A stretch of DNA of 34,865 nucleotides from an uncultured Prevotella sp. GTDB taxonomy: Bacteria > Bacteroidota > Bacteroidia > Bacteroidales > Bacteroidaceae. Of the stretch, positions 24,263-32,239 are shown one piece after another. The DNA is taken from contig CAJKQX010000021.1 in assembly GCA_905202125.1 (NCBI GenBank), positions 1 through 34,865 of the forward strand. Direction: 5' to 3'. Positions within the stretch are counted from its first letter, which is position 1. Each line of letters starts with the position of its first letter. The notes under the pieces were generated by a model, which worked only from the letters and a program-made list of their open reading frames with translations, made no database searches and was not told the origin of the DNA. Both the position numbers and the translations under genes were made by a program.

Positions 24263-26110
24263 TTATTTGGCTTTCTCCTGTGGTTCCAGCGAGTCGTAGT
24301 CGGTGGTCTCCTTGAGCAGACGCGGACGATTCTCGTTGTAGTCGGGCGACAGTATGTTGTACTCGCTGTGATAATCGGGCGAGGCGATGCCGGCCAGATA
24401 GAGCAGCATGTGTGGCAGAGCGTCGGTCATGAGACGGCGGTTGCGCGCGGCCACTATCTGCCGGAAGACGTTGCGGCGGCGCTTGACGTACTTGCGCGAG
24501 CACCACACCCAGAACGGGATATCAAACTCGGCGTGGGCCAGACGGGCGTCTATCTTGGCCGAGTGCATGCGACAGAAAAAGTGCATGTCACCCTCGTAGC
24601 ACTCCTCGCCGTGGTCGGGCACGTAGATGACCACAGCATCCTCGTTCTCAAATCGCGAAATAATCTGGTCCACGATGGAGTCGTTGTAGAGCACGGCATT
24701 GTCGTAGGCGGCCAGGATACCACGCTCGCGGACATTGAGATGGGGCTTCAGTTCCTTGTAGTCGTCGGCCTTGAAATGGCGGCGGTCTTTCGGACTGCGC
24801 TGACGATAGTTCACGTGCTGACCCATGAGATGGAATATGGTGAGGTTGTAGTCGGAGTTGTGCACCTTCAGATTGTCGTAATCACTGAGCAAACTCTCAT
24901 CGAAGGCATGCAGTTTGTCGTTGCGGGTGTCAAACTGGGCAGCGCTCAGCACGGGGTTGTTGAGGAAGAAACCGCCGCTGAAATCGTACACCGCCTCTTT
25001 GGCTTTGGGCAGAAACTGGTTGGTGATGAACGTCACATGATAGCCCGCCTTGCGGAACACCTCGGGGAAGAGTGGATAGTCGCACCACTCGCCCTGCTGC
25101 CCCACGACGTGCATGGAGAAGATGTTCTTGAATACAAAACTTGTGAGATTGTGAGGCGAAACGACATCGTTGAATTTCACGAGACGTCCTCCTTTCTGCC
25201 TACGGCACTGCCGCGGAGTGGTGGGCATGACGTAACCGTACATCTGGGCGTGGTGTCTGTTGTAGCTTTCGCCTATTATCAGTACGATGTTGGGACTGAG
25301 ATACGAGCAACTGTCCACCTTGACACTGTTGGCCGAGCGTATGAGTTGGTCTATCTGTCGGGCCGTGAGCGAGTTGGCATACACGCTGAAGGCCAGTCGG
25401 TAGATGGGCAGATACAGTTCGGCATGCCTGTTCTCGGTCAGCGTGTGTTCCACCTCGCCGATGGTGCGGCCGCTCATCAGTTTGTATGTGGCGGCCTTGT
25501 TGTGGAACGATGTCGATATCGCCCATACGAGCAAGGCAAGGAATGCCACCATGACCACAGGCACCGCACGGCGTATGAGAACACCGAATCGGATGAAGAT
25601 GCTCCTTATCAATGCCCGCACACGCCACGGTATGGCATGCGGGAAACGCAGTTGGAGCGACCAGAAGATATGTATCACGGCCACGAGCAGCACCCATCCC
25701 ATGTTGCTGAATATCACATCGGGCGCCACGCACGAACGCAGAAACTCACCGGCCTCGCGCGAATCGGTCTCGCCCACGAGCATGAGCAGCGACGGGGTGA
25801 GCGTGGACTGAAACTTCACATAGCAGTACACATCGACCAGAGCCGTGACGTAGAGCACCACATACAGCACCGCCCTCACCCATCGGCGCACCACACGGGG
25901 AATGAGCGTGAGCACGATGCACATCACATAGACGTCGAGCAGCAGTTCCAGATACAGATTGTCGTAGACGTGGGCGTTGCGGTCGGCCGGCAATATGGCC
26001 CACGAGCATACGCATCCGAGGACGTACATGAACACGAAAAAGGCCCTGTTGGTCGTTATGGGTAAGGCCACGAGCCGGAGACCTTTGCCGATGATATTGG
26101 TGATACTCAT
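24263..26110 (-). CDS. Phosphoethanolamine transferase-like membrane sulfatase-fold protein
   Basis: A 615-residue protein with five N-terminal membrane helices (about 1-200) and a periplasmic alkaline-phosphatase/sulfatase-fold domain (about 270-590), the architecture of EptA/CptA-type enzymes. They move phosphoethanolamine from phosphatidylethanolamine onto lipid A or glycans. Likely active-site residues are E281 in LIIGESYNRHH, the nucleophile T323 in SPHNLTSF, H432 in MGQHVNY, and D499/H500 in VPDHGEE. All are present, so it should be active. It sits second in the operon, so it may decorate the glycan made by the other genes; lipid A is the alternative. Phosphoglycerol transfer cannot be excluded. 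Confidence 0.87.
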   Translation of the reverse strand: MSITNIIGKGLRLVALPITTNRAFFVFMYVLGCVCSWAILPADRNAHVYDNLYLELLLDVYVMCIVLTLIPRVVRRWVRAVLYVVLYVTALVDVYCYVKFQSTLTPSLLMLVGETDSREAGEFLRSCVAPDVIFSNMGWVLLVAVIHIFWSLQLRFPHAIPWRVRALIRSIFIRFGVLIRRAVPVVMVAFLALLVWAISTSFHNKAATYKLMSGRTIGEVEHTLTENRHAELYLPIYRLAFSVYANSLTARQIDQLIRSANSVKVDSCSYLSPNIVLIIGESYNRHHAQMYGYVMPTTPRQCRRQKGGRLVKFNDVVSPHNLTSFVFKNIFSMHVVGQQGEWCDYPLFPEVFRKAGYHVTFITNQFLPKAKEAVYDFSGGFFLNNPVLSAAQFDTRNDKLHAFDESLLSDYDNLKVHNSDYNLTIFHLMGQHVNYRQRSPKDRRHFKADDYKELKPHLNVRERGILAAYDNAVLYNDSIVDQIISRFENEDAVVIYVPDHGEECYEGDMHFFCRMHSAKIDARLAHAEFDIPFWVWCSRKYVKRRRNVFRQIVAARNRRLMTDALPHMLLYLAGIASPDYHSEYNILSPDYNENRPRLLKETTDYDSLEPQEKAK

Positions 26111-26131
26111 TGTATGATGTCTTTTGGGGTT

Positions 26132-26749
26132 TTATTTGTCGTGCAGACCGAGCAGACGGTCTATCTCCGCGGCCGCCCGTGAGGGATTGTCGAACACCAC
26201 GCCGTGGAACCCGAGGGCCCGTGCCGCCTCCACGTTCTCGGCCCGGTCGTCGATGAAGAGCGACTCGTCGGCCCGCAGCGAGTATCTTTCCAGTAGGATG
26301 TTGTATATCTCGGGCTCGGGCTTGACGGTCTTTTCGATGCCCGATACGACCGTGCCCTCGAGGAGCGACAGGAAATCGAAGCGCTCGAAAGCCACGTGTA
26401 TATTCTCCGCCGACCAGTTGGTCAGACCGTACAACCGGTATCCCTCGGCATGCAGACGCCTGAGCAGGGCCACGCCCTGGGGCTTCTCGCCGCGGAGCAT
26501 CTCGCCCCAGTGCAGGGGAAACATGCGTATGGCGTCCTCGTACTCGGGCCATCGGGCAGCGAGCTCGGCCGTGGTCTCCGCATAGGTGCGGCCACGGTCG
26601 TTGGCCAGATTCCACTCATTGGTGCATACGTTGTTGAGAAAAAACTCCATGCGTTCGTCATCGTTGAAATAGCTGCGATAGTAGTATCGCTGATTCCAAT
26701 CCACGAGCACACCGCCGAAATCGAATACGATATTCTTGATATTTGCCAT
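26132..26749 (-). CDS. HAD-family phosphatase (YihX-like)
   Basis: A 205-residue HAD hydrolase. Motif I is VFDFGGVLVDW with nucleophile D10 and Gly at the usual second Asp position, as in the YihX/epoxide-hydrolase-N branch, whose E. coli member acts on glucose-1-phosphate. Motif II is LTNWSAE, a Lys follows in EKTVKPEPEIY, and motif IV is LFIDDRAENVEAA. The start at 26749 follows the promoter by about 40 bases; the upstream in-frame ATG at 26794 lies inside the promoter element. It is the first gene of the ten-gene operon. A sugar phosphate is the likely substrate. Confidence 0.86.
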   Translation of the reverse strand: MANIKNIVFDFGGVLVDWNQRYYYRSYFNDDERMEFFLNNVCTNEWNLANDRGRTYAETTAELAARWPEYEDAIRMFPLHWGEMLRGEKPQGVALLRRLHAEGYRLYGLTNWSAENIHVAFERFDFLSLLEGTVVSGIEKTVKPEPEIYNILLERYSLRADESLFIDDRAENVEAARALGFHGVVFDNPSRAAAEIDRLLGLHDK

Positions 26750-26791
26750 ATCTGATGTATTGCCGAAAGTACTGATGTCTTTAAATCTCTG

Positions 26792-26823
26792 CAAATTTAA
26801 ACATTACTTATGACAAATACAAA
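26792..26823 (-). promoter_or_regulatory. Bacteroidetes promoter of the ten-gene surface operon
   Basis: On the minus strand, TTTG at 26823-26820, a 20-base spacer, then TAAATTTG at 26799-26792. Genes from 26749 down to 16210 follow with gaps no larger than 28 bases, and I found no second promoter between them. Confidence 0.8.
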
Positions 26824-26908
26824 AATTTTGACCTCGCTTTTTAATGTACGTGAAGGCTATGAGGCAGGCCATCGTTCGCACCGTGTGAATGCTTAAATAT
26901 ATGTTTGA

Positions 26909-26930
26909 AACCTGATGACCTATTCAGGTT
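26909..26930. terminator. Hairpin after the ComM gene (weak)
   Basis: AACCTGA (26909-26915) and TCAGGTT (26924-26930) form a 7-bp stem with an 8-base loop, 35 bases past the ComM stop on the minus strand and followed there by AT-rich sequence without a clean T-tract. Confidence 0.35.
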
Positions 26931-26964
26931 AAGAAATAACGTGAAGAGAAGAGTCCTCGTGAGA

Positions 26965-28512
26965 TCACAATCCGCGCTCCGCCCAATCGCCCCTGTCGAG
27001 ATTACGGTAGCCGATGGCCTCGGCGATATGATGGGAAAGCACGTTCTCGGAGGCATCAAGGTCGGCGATGGTGCGGGCCACCTTGAGTATGCGGTTGTAG
27101 GCACGGGCCGAGAGTTTGAAGCGTTCCATAGCGGTGCGGAGCAGAGCGAGCGATGCCTCGTCGGGCTCGGCGTACCGGTGGATCATACGTTCGGTCATCT
27201 GCGCATTGCAATGGATACCTTTGTCATTGATGAATCGTTGCTCCTGTATCTGCCGTGCAGCGATGACACGCTCGCGTATGGCCGATGACGGTTCGCCCGG
27301 TTCGGTCTTGGATATGTCGCTGAAAGGGATTGCGGAAATCTCGCACTGGATGTCGATACGGTCAAGTAGCGGACCGCTGATCTTGTTCATGTACCTCTGT
27401 ATCTGTCCGGGCGAGCAGACGCAACGATGCGTGGGGTCGCCATAGTATCCGCACGGACAGGGGTTCATAGAGGCTACAAACATGAACGAACAGGGATACT
27501 CGATGGTGTATTTGGCACGAGAGATGGTTATCTTATGGTCTTCGAGCGGTTGGCGGAGCACCTCGAGTGTGGACTTGTTGAACTCGGGTAGTTCGTCGGC
27601 AAAGAGCACACCATTGTGTGCGAGCGATATCTCGCCCGGCTGTGGATTGGTGCCGCCACCCACAAGAGCTACCTCGGAGATGGTGTGATGTGGAGCGCGA
27701 AATGGTCGTTGGGAGATGAGCGATGTCTCCTTGCCCATCTTTCCGGCCACGCTGTGTATCTGTGTGGTCTCCAGACTCTCGCTGAGCGATAATGGCGGAA
27801 GTATCGAGGGCAGTCGTTTGGCCATCATCGACTTGCCGCTGCCCGGTGGTCCCACCATTATTATATTGTGTCCGCCGGCGGCCGCCACCTCGAGAGCGCG
27901 TTTCACATTCTCCTGTCCGCGCACGTCGGCATAGTCCAGATCAAACTGATACTGACGTTTGTAAAACTCCTTGCGGGTATCGATCACCGTGGGCTGCGCG
28001 TCAGATTTGCCGGTCAGGAAATCTACCACATCGCGCATGTTGTCCATGCCGTAGACATCAAGATTGTTGACAACGGCCGCCTCATACACGTTGGCTTTGG
28101 GCACGATGATGCCCTTGAACCTCTCGGCACGGGCCTTGATGGCGATGGGAAGGACTCCTTTGACGGGCTGAAGGGTACCGTCGAGGCTCAGTTCACCTAT
28201 CATCATGTAGTCCGCCAACACATCCGAGACGATGTTGCCGTTGGCCGCAAGGATGGCGATGGCAAGCGGCAGGTCGAAGCTGCTGCCCTCTTTGCGGAGG
28301 TCGGCAGGGGCCATATTGACCGTGATGTCGGCATGTGGGAACTTGAATCCATTGTATTGCATGGCCGAGGCTATGCGGTCACGCCCTTCTTTTACCGCCA
28401 TATCACCCAATCCGGTGAAATGATACATCACACCCTTGTTCAGGTTCACCTCAATCGTAACCGTCGTTACGTCGAGTCCGTTGACAGCCGCACAGAATGT
28501 TTTTACAAGCAT
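26965..28512 (-). CDS. comM: YifB/ComM-family Mg-chelatase-like AAA+ ATPase
   Basis: A 515-residue AAA+ protein. The N-terminal Lon-protease-like S5-type domain (1-170) has lost the protease role in this family. Walker A is GPPGSGKS (221-228), Walker B is LFADELPEF, and NPCPCGYYGDP followed by a Cys pair precedes ISGPLLDRIDIQCE. ComM in Vibrio is a branch-migration helicase that helps integrate incoming DNA during transformation. In Bacteroidales the role is untested. It follows the thioredoxin-like lipoprotein gene by 37 bases without a recognisable promoter, so it may be cotranscribed from the tRNA-Leu/OmpA unit. Confidence 0.92.
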   Translation of the reverse strand: MLVKTFCAAVNGLDVTTVTIEVNLNKGVMYHFTGLGDMAVKEGRDRIASAMQYNGFKFPHADITVNMAPADLRKEGSSFDLPLAIAILAANGNIVSDVLADYMMIGELSLDGTLQPVKGVLPIAIKARAERFKGIIVPKANVYEAAVVNNLDVYGMDNMRDVVDFLTGKSDAQPTVIDTRKEFYKRQYQFDLDYADVRGQENVKRALEVAAAGGHNIIMVGPPGSGKSMMAKRLPSILPPLSLSESLETTQIHSVAGKMGKETSLISQRPFRAPHHTISEVALVGGGTNPQPGEISLAHNGVLFADELPEFNKSTLEVLRQPLEDHKITISRAKYTIEYPCSFMFVASMNPCPCGYYGDPTHRCVCSPGQIQRYMNKISGPLLDRIDIQCEISAIPFSDISKTEPGEPSSAIRERVIAARQIQEQRFINDKGIHCNAQMTERMIHRYAEPDEASLALLRTAMERFKLSARAYNRILKVARTIADLDASENVLSHHIAEAIGYRNLDRGDWAERGL

Positions 28513-28549
28513 GGATTGTTCAGTATTTAGATTCGGATGTTTGGTCGGG

Positions 28550-29542
28550 TTATTTTTTCAAGACATCCTTCAACTCATTCATCTCAAGATTACGGTCGGT
28601 GATGCGTCCGTTTCTGATAATGACATTATCGGGAACATAGCTCAGGCCCAGCGCACGAAACATCTTGCCGTCGACACCTTCCTCGTCGCAAACCACCGTA
28701 CAGTCGATACCGTTGTTTGTGATGATTGTCTTGCACGAATGTATGCTCAGGTCCACGCACAGACCAACGAGTTTGAAATAGTACTCATCACTGCTCTGCA
28801 GCGTGAAGAGTTGTCTGAGGTCATTGATGCTGGCAAAGTTCCATGAAGCCCAGGCACACACCACCACGGTCTTTTCTTTTGACAGATTGCTGCCCGAAAC
28901 GGTGTTTCCGTTGATGTCGGTGGTGGTGAATGGCGGCAGGGTCTTGCCTTTTTGAGACGCCGCCAATCCGTTGATCTGCTTTTGTATCAGTCGCAGATAG
29001 CCGTTATCTTTTTGTTTTTCGAGCATGACGGCAATCAGTTTCTCGGCTTCGGCATAGTCGGGATTGATGGTCTGTATGAAATATTTTCTGACGAGATACG
29101 AGCCAACCGACGATTGAGGATGGTCGAGAATGAACTGCCGCGCATATTTTTTCATTTCCGGAGGCGACGCACTTGCTATCTGCTCACGAAAATCGTTCAT
29201 CAGTTCATTTGTCTTCGTTCCCGTTACCTTCATTTCCTTCAGGTTGGATGCGCTACCCCTTATCTCCACCGATTTGCCCGGTTCGGCAAACACGGGTTGC
29301 TCCGTGAAATTGGGGAAGACAATCATGAGGGTCATCGGTCGGGTACAAGACATCTCGTAAGTGAAACGTCCCGCCTCCACCTTGATGGTATCGATGTTTC
29401 TCAGATTACCATCGGGAGAGTAAACATAAAACTCACCCTGGTTGAGGTGAAGGAGCCGTCCGTCAATCTTGAAATGTTGACCATCGGTTCCGCAAGACAC
29501 CAAAACCAGGGTGAGCAGAATTGAATATAAGAGTTTTCTCAT
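28550..29542 (-). CDS. Thioredoxin-fold lipoprotein lacking the CXXC pair (DUF4369-like)
   Basis: A 330-residue predicted lipoprotein with a signal ending LVLVSCG (lipidated C17). The first half resembles the DUF4369 domain found before thioredoxin domains in Bacteroidetes (FKIDGRLLHLNQGEFYVYSPDG). The C-terminal half has a TlpA/AhpC-like thioredoxin fold (PPFTTTDINGNTVSGSNL, then VVVCAWASWNFAS at 226-238). Where active proteins have WCxxC, this one has WNFAS, so both redox cysteines are missing. It is probably not an oxidoreductase and may have become a binding or structural protein. The start overlaps the stop of the OmpA/TPR gene by ATGA. Confidence 0.85.
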   Translation of the reverse strand: MRKLLYSILLTLVLVSCGTDGQHFKIDGRLLHLNQGEFYVYSPDGNLRNIDTIKVEAGRFTYEMSCTRPMTLMIVFPNFTEQPVFAEPGKSVEIRGSASNLKEMKVTGTKTNELMNDFREQIASASPPEMKKYARQFILDHPQSSVGSYLVRKYFIQTINPDYAEAEKLIAVMLEKQKDNGYLRLIQKQINGLAASQKGKTLPPFTTTDINGNTVSGSNLSKEKTVVVCAWASWNFASINDLRQLFTLQSSDEYYFKLVGLCVDLSIHSCKTIITNNGIDCTVVCDEEGVDGKMFRALGLSYVPDNVIIRNGRITDRNLEMNELKDVLKK

Positions 29543-31215
29543 TTATTCAGGATAGACAGTTCCAAATCGTTATCGGCGTAAGCCTTGAACGACGGATTCT
29601 TTTCGATAGCCTCTTTGAGGTAAGAAGAAGCTGCGAACTTGTTGCCCTGTCTTGCTGCAACGATGGCGTGGAGATAACTTGTGAGCGCATCCTTGTTTGC
29701 AGTCTTGTCGAGAGTGGTTATCGCGGCAGCATAGTTCTTGTTGAGCAACTGTGCCAGACCCAGACAGTTGGTGTATTCATCGCCGAAATCCTTCTCTGCC
29801 TGAACATAATTGCCTTTTGCCACATTCAGTGCACCGAGGGCATAACCCACGCTCTCCGAACCGGCCGACTTGGCGATATTAGCCTCAGCCTCGTTGAGAT
29901 CACCCTGTATGAGGTTGATAAGACCCTTGTTTGCATAAGCCTCGGCAGCCTTAGCGTCTACACGCATAGCCTGAGTGAGGTAATCGTTTGCTGTGGCAAT
30001 ATCACCCTTAGCAATGCTCAGGGCTGCGAGGTTGTTGTATGCGCGATAGTCGCGGTCATACAGTTCGGCTGTTTTCTTGTACACAGCCATCTGCTTGTTG
30101 ATGTCCTCCTCGAGAGTGGCGGCATAGAGAAGTTCGTCCACGCTGAGTTTGGAAGCATCGGTTGCAAACTGCTCCTGTATCTGTTCGTCGCTACGTCCGA
30201 TGGTCTCATAGTTGATGATGAGACGTGAGCGGCGCAACTCGGGCAGGATGCCGTCGGCGAGTTCGCGGAATACGGCTGACATGTTGCGTATCTGCTGCTC
30301 GCGCTCCTCCGGATCCTTATACATTGACAGTACGCGCAAGACAACGTCCTTGTCCTGTATGTTCGAAGCCTGAACGAGTTGCTGGAAACCGTCCCAGTCC
30401 TGAGCTGTATAATGAGCATCGATACCTGTGCTTACCTTTGTCTCCTTGAGTTGCTGTTTCACATATTCCTCAGATGTGTTCTGACGTTTGTTGGCCAGCT
30501 TGTCGTTGAAGCTCACACCACCCTCCGGCGATGCGTATGCCTGGATTTCAACGTTCTGGATATTGAGTCCTTCGCGGTCGGCATTGATTTTCTTAAGCAT
30601 CTTCACAAACTCCTTAACAGAGTTGTTCTTGAGCTCGCTCTTGCGCAGGTTGGCCTGGTTGACGAGGAATTTGATATTGGCTTCCTGTTTCTGTTCTCTC
30701 ACGCGTTGGAATGAGTCAGGAGCTATACAACCGCCATCCTTGAGTATGGCCGCTTTGTAAAGTTCGGATGTGGCAATCACGCCGTCGGCCACCTTCACTG
30801 CCGGCACCTTGTACACCTTGCTGCCTTTGCGAGCGTCGAAAGTGAGATACATCTCACTCTTCATCATTTCCGGCACATAGTCGAAACCGGTCTTCATGGT
30901 GTAACGTCCGCCCAGACGATAGGATATGGTACGATCGTTGCCCTTCACCTTTTCGCCCTGGAAGGTAGCGCCCTGTCCTTTGGCCACGCCGCCGTTGGCA
31001 TAGCGCAGTTCGGGAGTGACGGTCACAACAACCTTTTTCTTCATATATTTCTCAGGGAACACACCGCTTACTGTTGCAGGCACTTCACCTGCGTGTGCCT
31101 CAAGCGGATTGGGGGTCACAGTAAAATTGTCGGCCGAAAGAGGTCCGAGCTTCGAACACGATGCAAGTGCCAATACTGAGCATGCGGAAATCGTGAAGAT
31201 TAGATTTTTTTGCAT
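29539..31215 (-). CDS. OmpA/TPR-domain outer membrane lipoprotein
   Basis: A 558-residue lipoprotein: signal ending LALASC (lipidated C20), a beta-rich N-terminal domain (about 30-150), an OmpA-like peptidoglycan-binding domain (about 185-260, with VEIQAYASPEGG and LANKRQNTSEEYV), and TPR-type helical repeats in the last 200 residues (RAYNNLAALSIAKGDIATAN and the following copies). It probably ties the outer membrane to peptidoglycan and binds partners through the repeats. The start at 31215 is the ATG before the signal; the open frame extends through the tRNA gene, which is a shadow. Only 22 bases separate it from tRNA-Leu, with no promoter in between, so it is likely cotranscribed with the tRNA. 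Confidence 0.88.
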   Translation of the reverse strand: MQKNLIFTISACSVLALASCSKLGPLSADNFTVTPNPLEAHAGEVPATVSGVFPEKYMKKKVVVTVTPELRYANGGVAKGQGATFQGEKVKGNDRTISYRLGGRYTMKTGFDYVPEMMKSEMYLTFDARKGSKVYKVPAVKVADGVIATSELYKAAILKDGGCIAPDSFQRVREQKQEANIKFLVNQANLRKSELKNNSVKEFVKMLKKINADREGLNIQNVEIQAYASPEGGVSFNDKLANKRQNTSEEYVKQQLKETKVSTGIDAHYTAQDWDGFQQLVQASNIQDKDVVLRVLSMYKDPEEREQQIRNMSAVFRELADGILPELRRSRLIINYETIGRSDEQIQEQFATDASKLSVDELLYAATLEEDINKQMAVYKKTAELYDRDYRAYNNLAALSIAKGDIATANDYLTQAMRVDAKAAEAYANKGLINLIQGDLNEAEANIAKSAGSESVGYALGALNVAKGNYVQAEKDFGDEYTNCLGLAQLLNKNYAAAITTLDKTANKDALTSYLHAIVAARQGNKFAASSYLKEAIEKNPSFKAYADNDLELSILNK

Positions 31216-31237
31216 AAATATATTAATATTAAAATAG

Positions 31238-31323
31238 TGCCGCGAGCGGGACTCGAACCCGCACAGCCATTTCTGGCCAAGGGATTTTAAGTCCCTCGTG
31301 TCTACCAATTCCACCATTGCGGC
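31238..31323 (-). tRNA. tRNA-Leu (anticodon UAA)
   Basis: An 86-base class II tRNA. The anticodon loop is CTTAAAA (anticodon TAA) between AGGGA and TCCCT. A variable arm GCCA-GAAA-TGGC and a T arm GCGGG-TTCGAGT-CCCGC follow. The acceptor arms are GCCGCAA and TCGCGGC; position 6 against 67 is A against C, one mismatch. CCA is not encoded. It reads leucine codons UUA. Confidence 0.95.
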
Positions 31324-31391
31324 AGCATGCAATATTGCCTCAGATATTCAGGCTCTCTCAAACCTTTTCTCTTATATATAATAAATAATGT

Positions 31392-31408
31392 GGGTCGGAT
31401 GCCGACCC
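31392..31408 (-). promoter_or_regulatory. Hairpin at the 5' end of the tRNA-Leu transcript
   Basis: GGGTCGG-CAT-CCGACCC on the minus strand, a 7-bp GC-rich stem with a 3-base loop, begins about 10 bases after the predicted transcription start and is followed by AT-rich sequence. It could be a stabilising leader hairpin or a leaky terminator. Confidence 0.55.
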
Positions 31409-31424
31409 TGCAATATTACGCTTG

Positions 31425-31455
31425 CAAAGATACGGTATTATATCATAACATCAAA
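31425..31455 (-). promoter_or_regulatory. Bacteroidetes promoter of tRNA-Leu and the OmpA/TPR gene
   Basis: On the minus strand, TTTG at 31455-31452, a 19-base spacer, then TATCTTTG at 31432-31425. Transcription would start near 31418, about 95 bases before the tRNA. Confidence 0.85.
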
Positions 31456-31469
31456 AGAATTTACACAAT

Positions 31470-31653
31470 TTAACCTGCATTATTCATAGAACTTCCTACT
31501 ACGAATCCCAACTGACTGCACCTCAGCGAAATGCTCACTCTTTCTCTTTGAAAGTAGGGTTCACTACATTCTGCATCGGCATCATTGTGCTTTCGCTGAT
31601 GCACAGCCATCTGGTATTCTCGATGGCGGAATCCTATGTATAATGCAGGTTAA
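31470..31653. mobile_element. MITE-like element with TTAA target duplication
   Basis: Inverted ends CCTGCATTATWCATAG (left from 31474, right end at 31649 reversed) differ at one base, with similarity reaching about 22 bases inward. Both sides carry TTAA (31470-31473, 31650-31653), as expected for a target-site duplication. The 176-base body has no intact gene. On the minus strand it contains a short protein-like stretch (IENTRWLCISESTMMPMQN) ending in TGA near 31538, perhaps the tail of a transposase. The CC ends and TTAA recall the IS1380 group, but the family is not proven. It lies 10 bases past the stop of the cysteine-rich lipoprotein gene and just upstream of the tRNA-Leu promoter. Confidence 0.7.
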
Positions 31654-31663
31654 TACTTTCTTG

Positions 31664-32239
31664 TCAGTTGCTCACCACGACCACTCCCGCCGGGTTGTAG
31701 GTGGCATTATATCTCACCAGTTTGTTGCCCTTGTCACCCTTGACGATGTTTCCGCCGGTGTTCATGTTGTATTCTCGCTTGCACGAAGCGCATCGTGCCA
31801 GTCCCGAGGTCGACACGGTGAGGGGATAACTCTTCACCGGCACCACATCGGGATTGAAACAGTTGGGACACTCGGCGTCGTAGCAATAGAATATCGGCGG
31901 GATGTCCAGATTGCCGTATCCGATGTAGATGCCGTTGTTGCCGCCCAGCAGCACTGTGGTGCGTTGGTCCTCGGCGGTAAATATGACGTCGTCCTCGAGG
32001 TTCTGATTGGTGGCAAAATGGAAATGCTCCGCACCGCCTTTGATGATCTTTGTGACCTTGCAGAATATCCCGGTCGATGCCAATGTGCTCTGCAGGGCGG
32101 CCGAGTGGGCATGTGTCGATGTGTTGAAAACGAAGCGGCAGTGCCGCTTGCTGTATTCAGGAGTGGTGTCGCCGCACGATGTGGCGGTGGGTATCACCGA
32201 TACCATCGATACGGCTAACAATATTGTCTTGATATTCAT
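31664..32239 (-). CDS. Cysteine-rich lipoprotein of unknown function
   Basis: A 191-residue protein with a signal peptide ending ATSCG (lipidated C22). The mature part has a cluster of five cysteines: C119, then CPNC (124-127), then CASC (150-153), which looks like a zinc-ribbon or rubredoxin-type metal site. KREYNMNTGGNIVKGDKG after it is reminiscent of the end of Rieske-like folds, but the His ligands of a real Rieske centre are not present. I do not recognise a function. The start overlaps the argH stop by ATGA, so it is the last gene of the pyrE operon. Confidence 0.75.
   Translation of the reverse strand: MNIKTILLAVSMVSVIPTATSCGDTTPEYSKRHCRFVFNTSTHAHSAALQSTLASTGIFCKVTKIIKGGAEHFHFATNQNLEDDVIFTAEDQRTTVLLGGNNGIYIGYGNLDIPPIFYCYDAECPNCFNPDVVPVKSYPLTVSTSGLARCASCKREYNMNTGGNIVKGDKGNKLVRYNATYNPAGVVVVSN

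Noticed and set aside
26909..26930. Second copy of the AACCTG...CAGGTT element ends
   Set aside because: Only six or seven bases match, the arms are 8 bases apart, and TTAA is not present on both sides.
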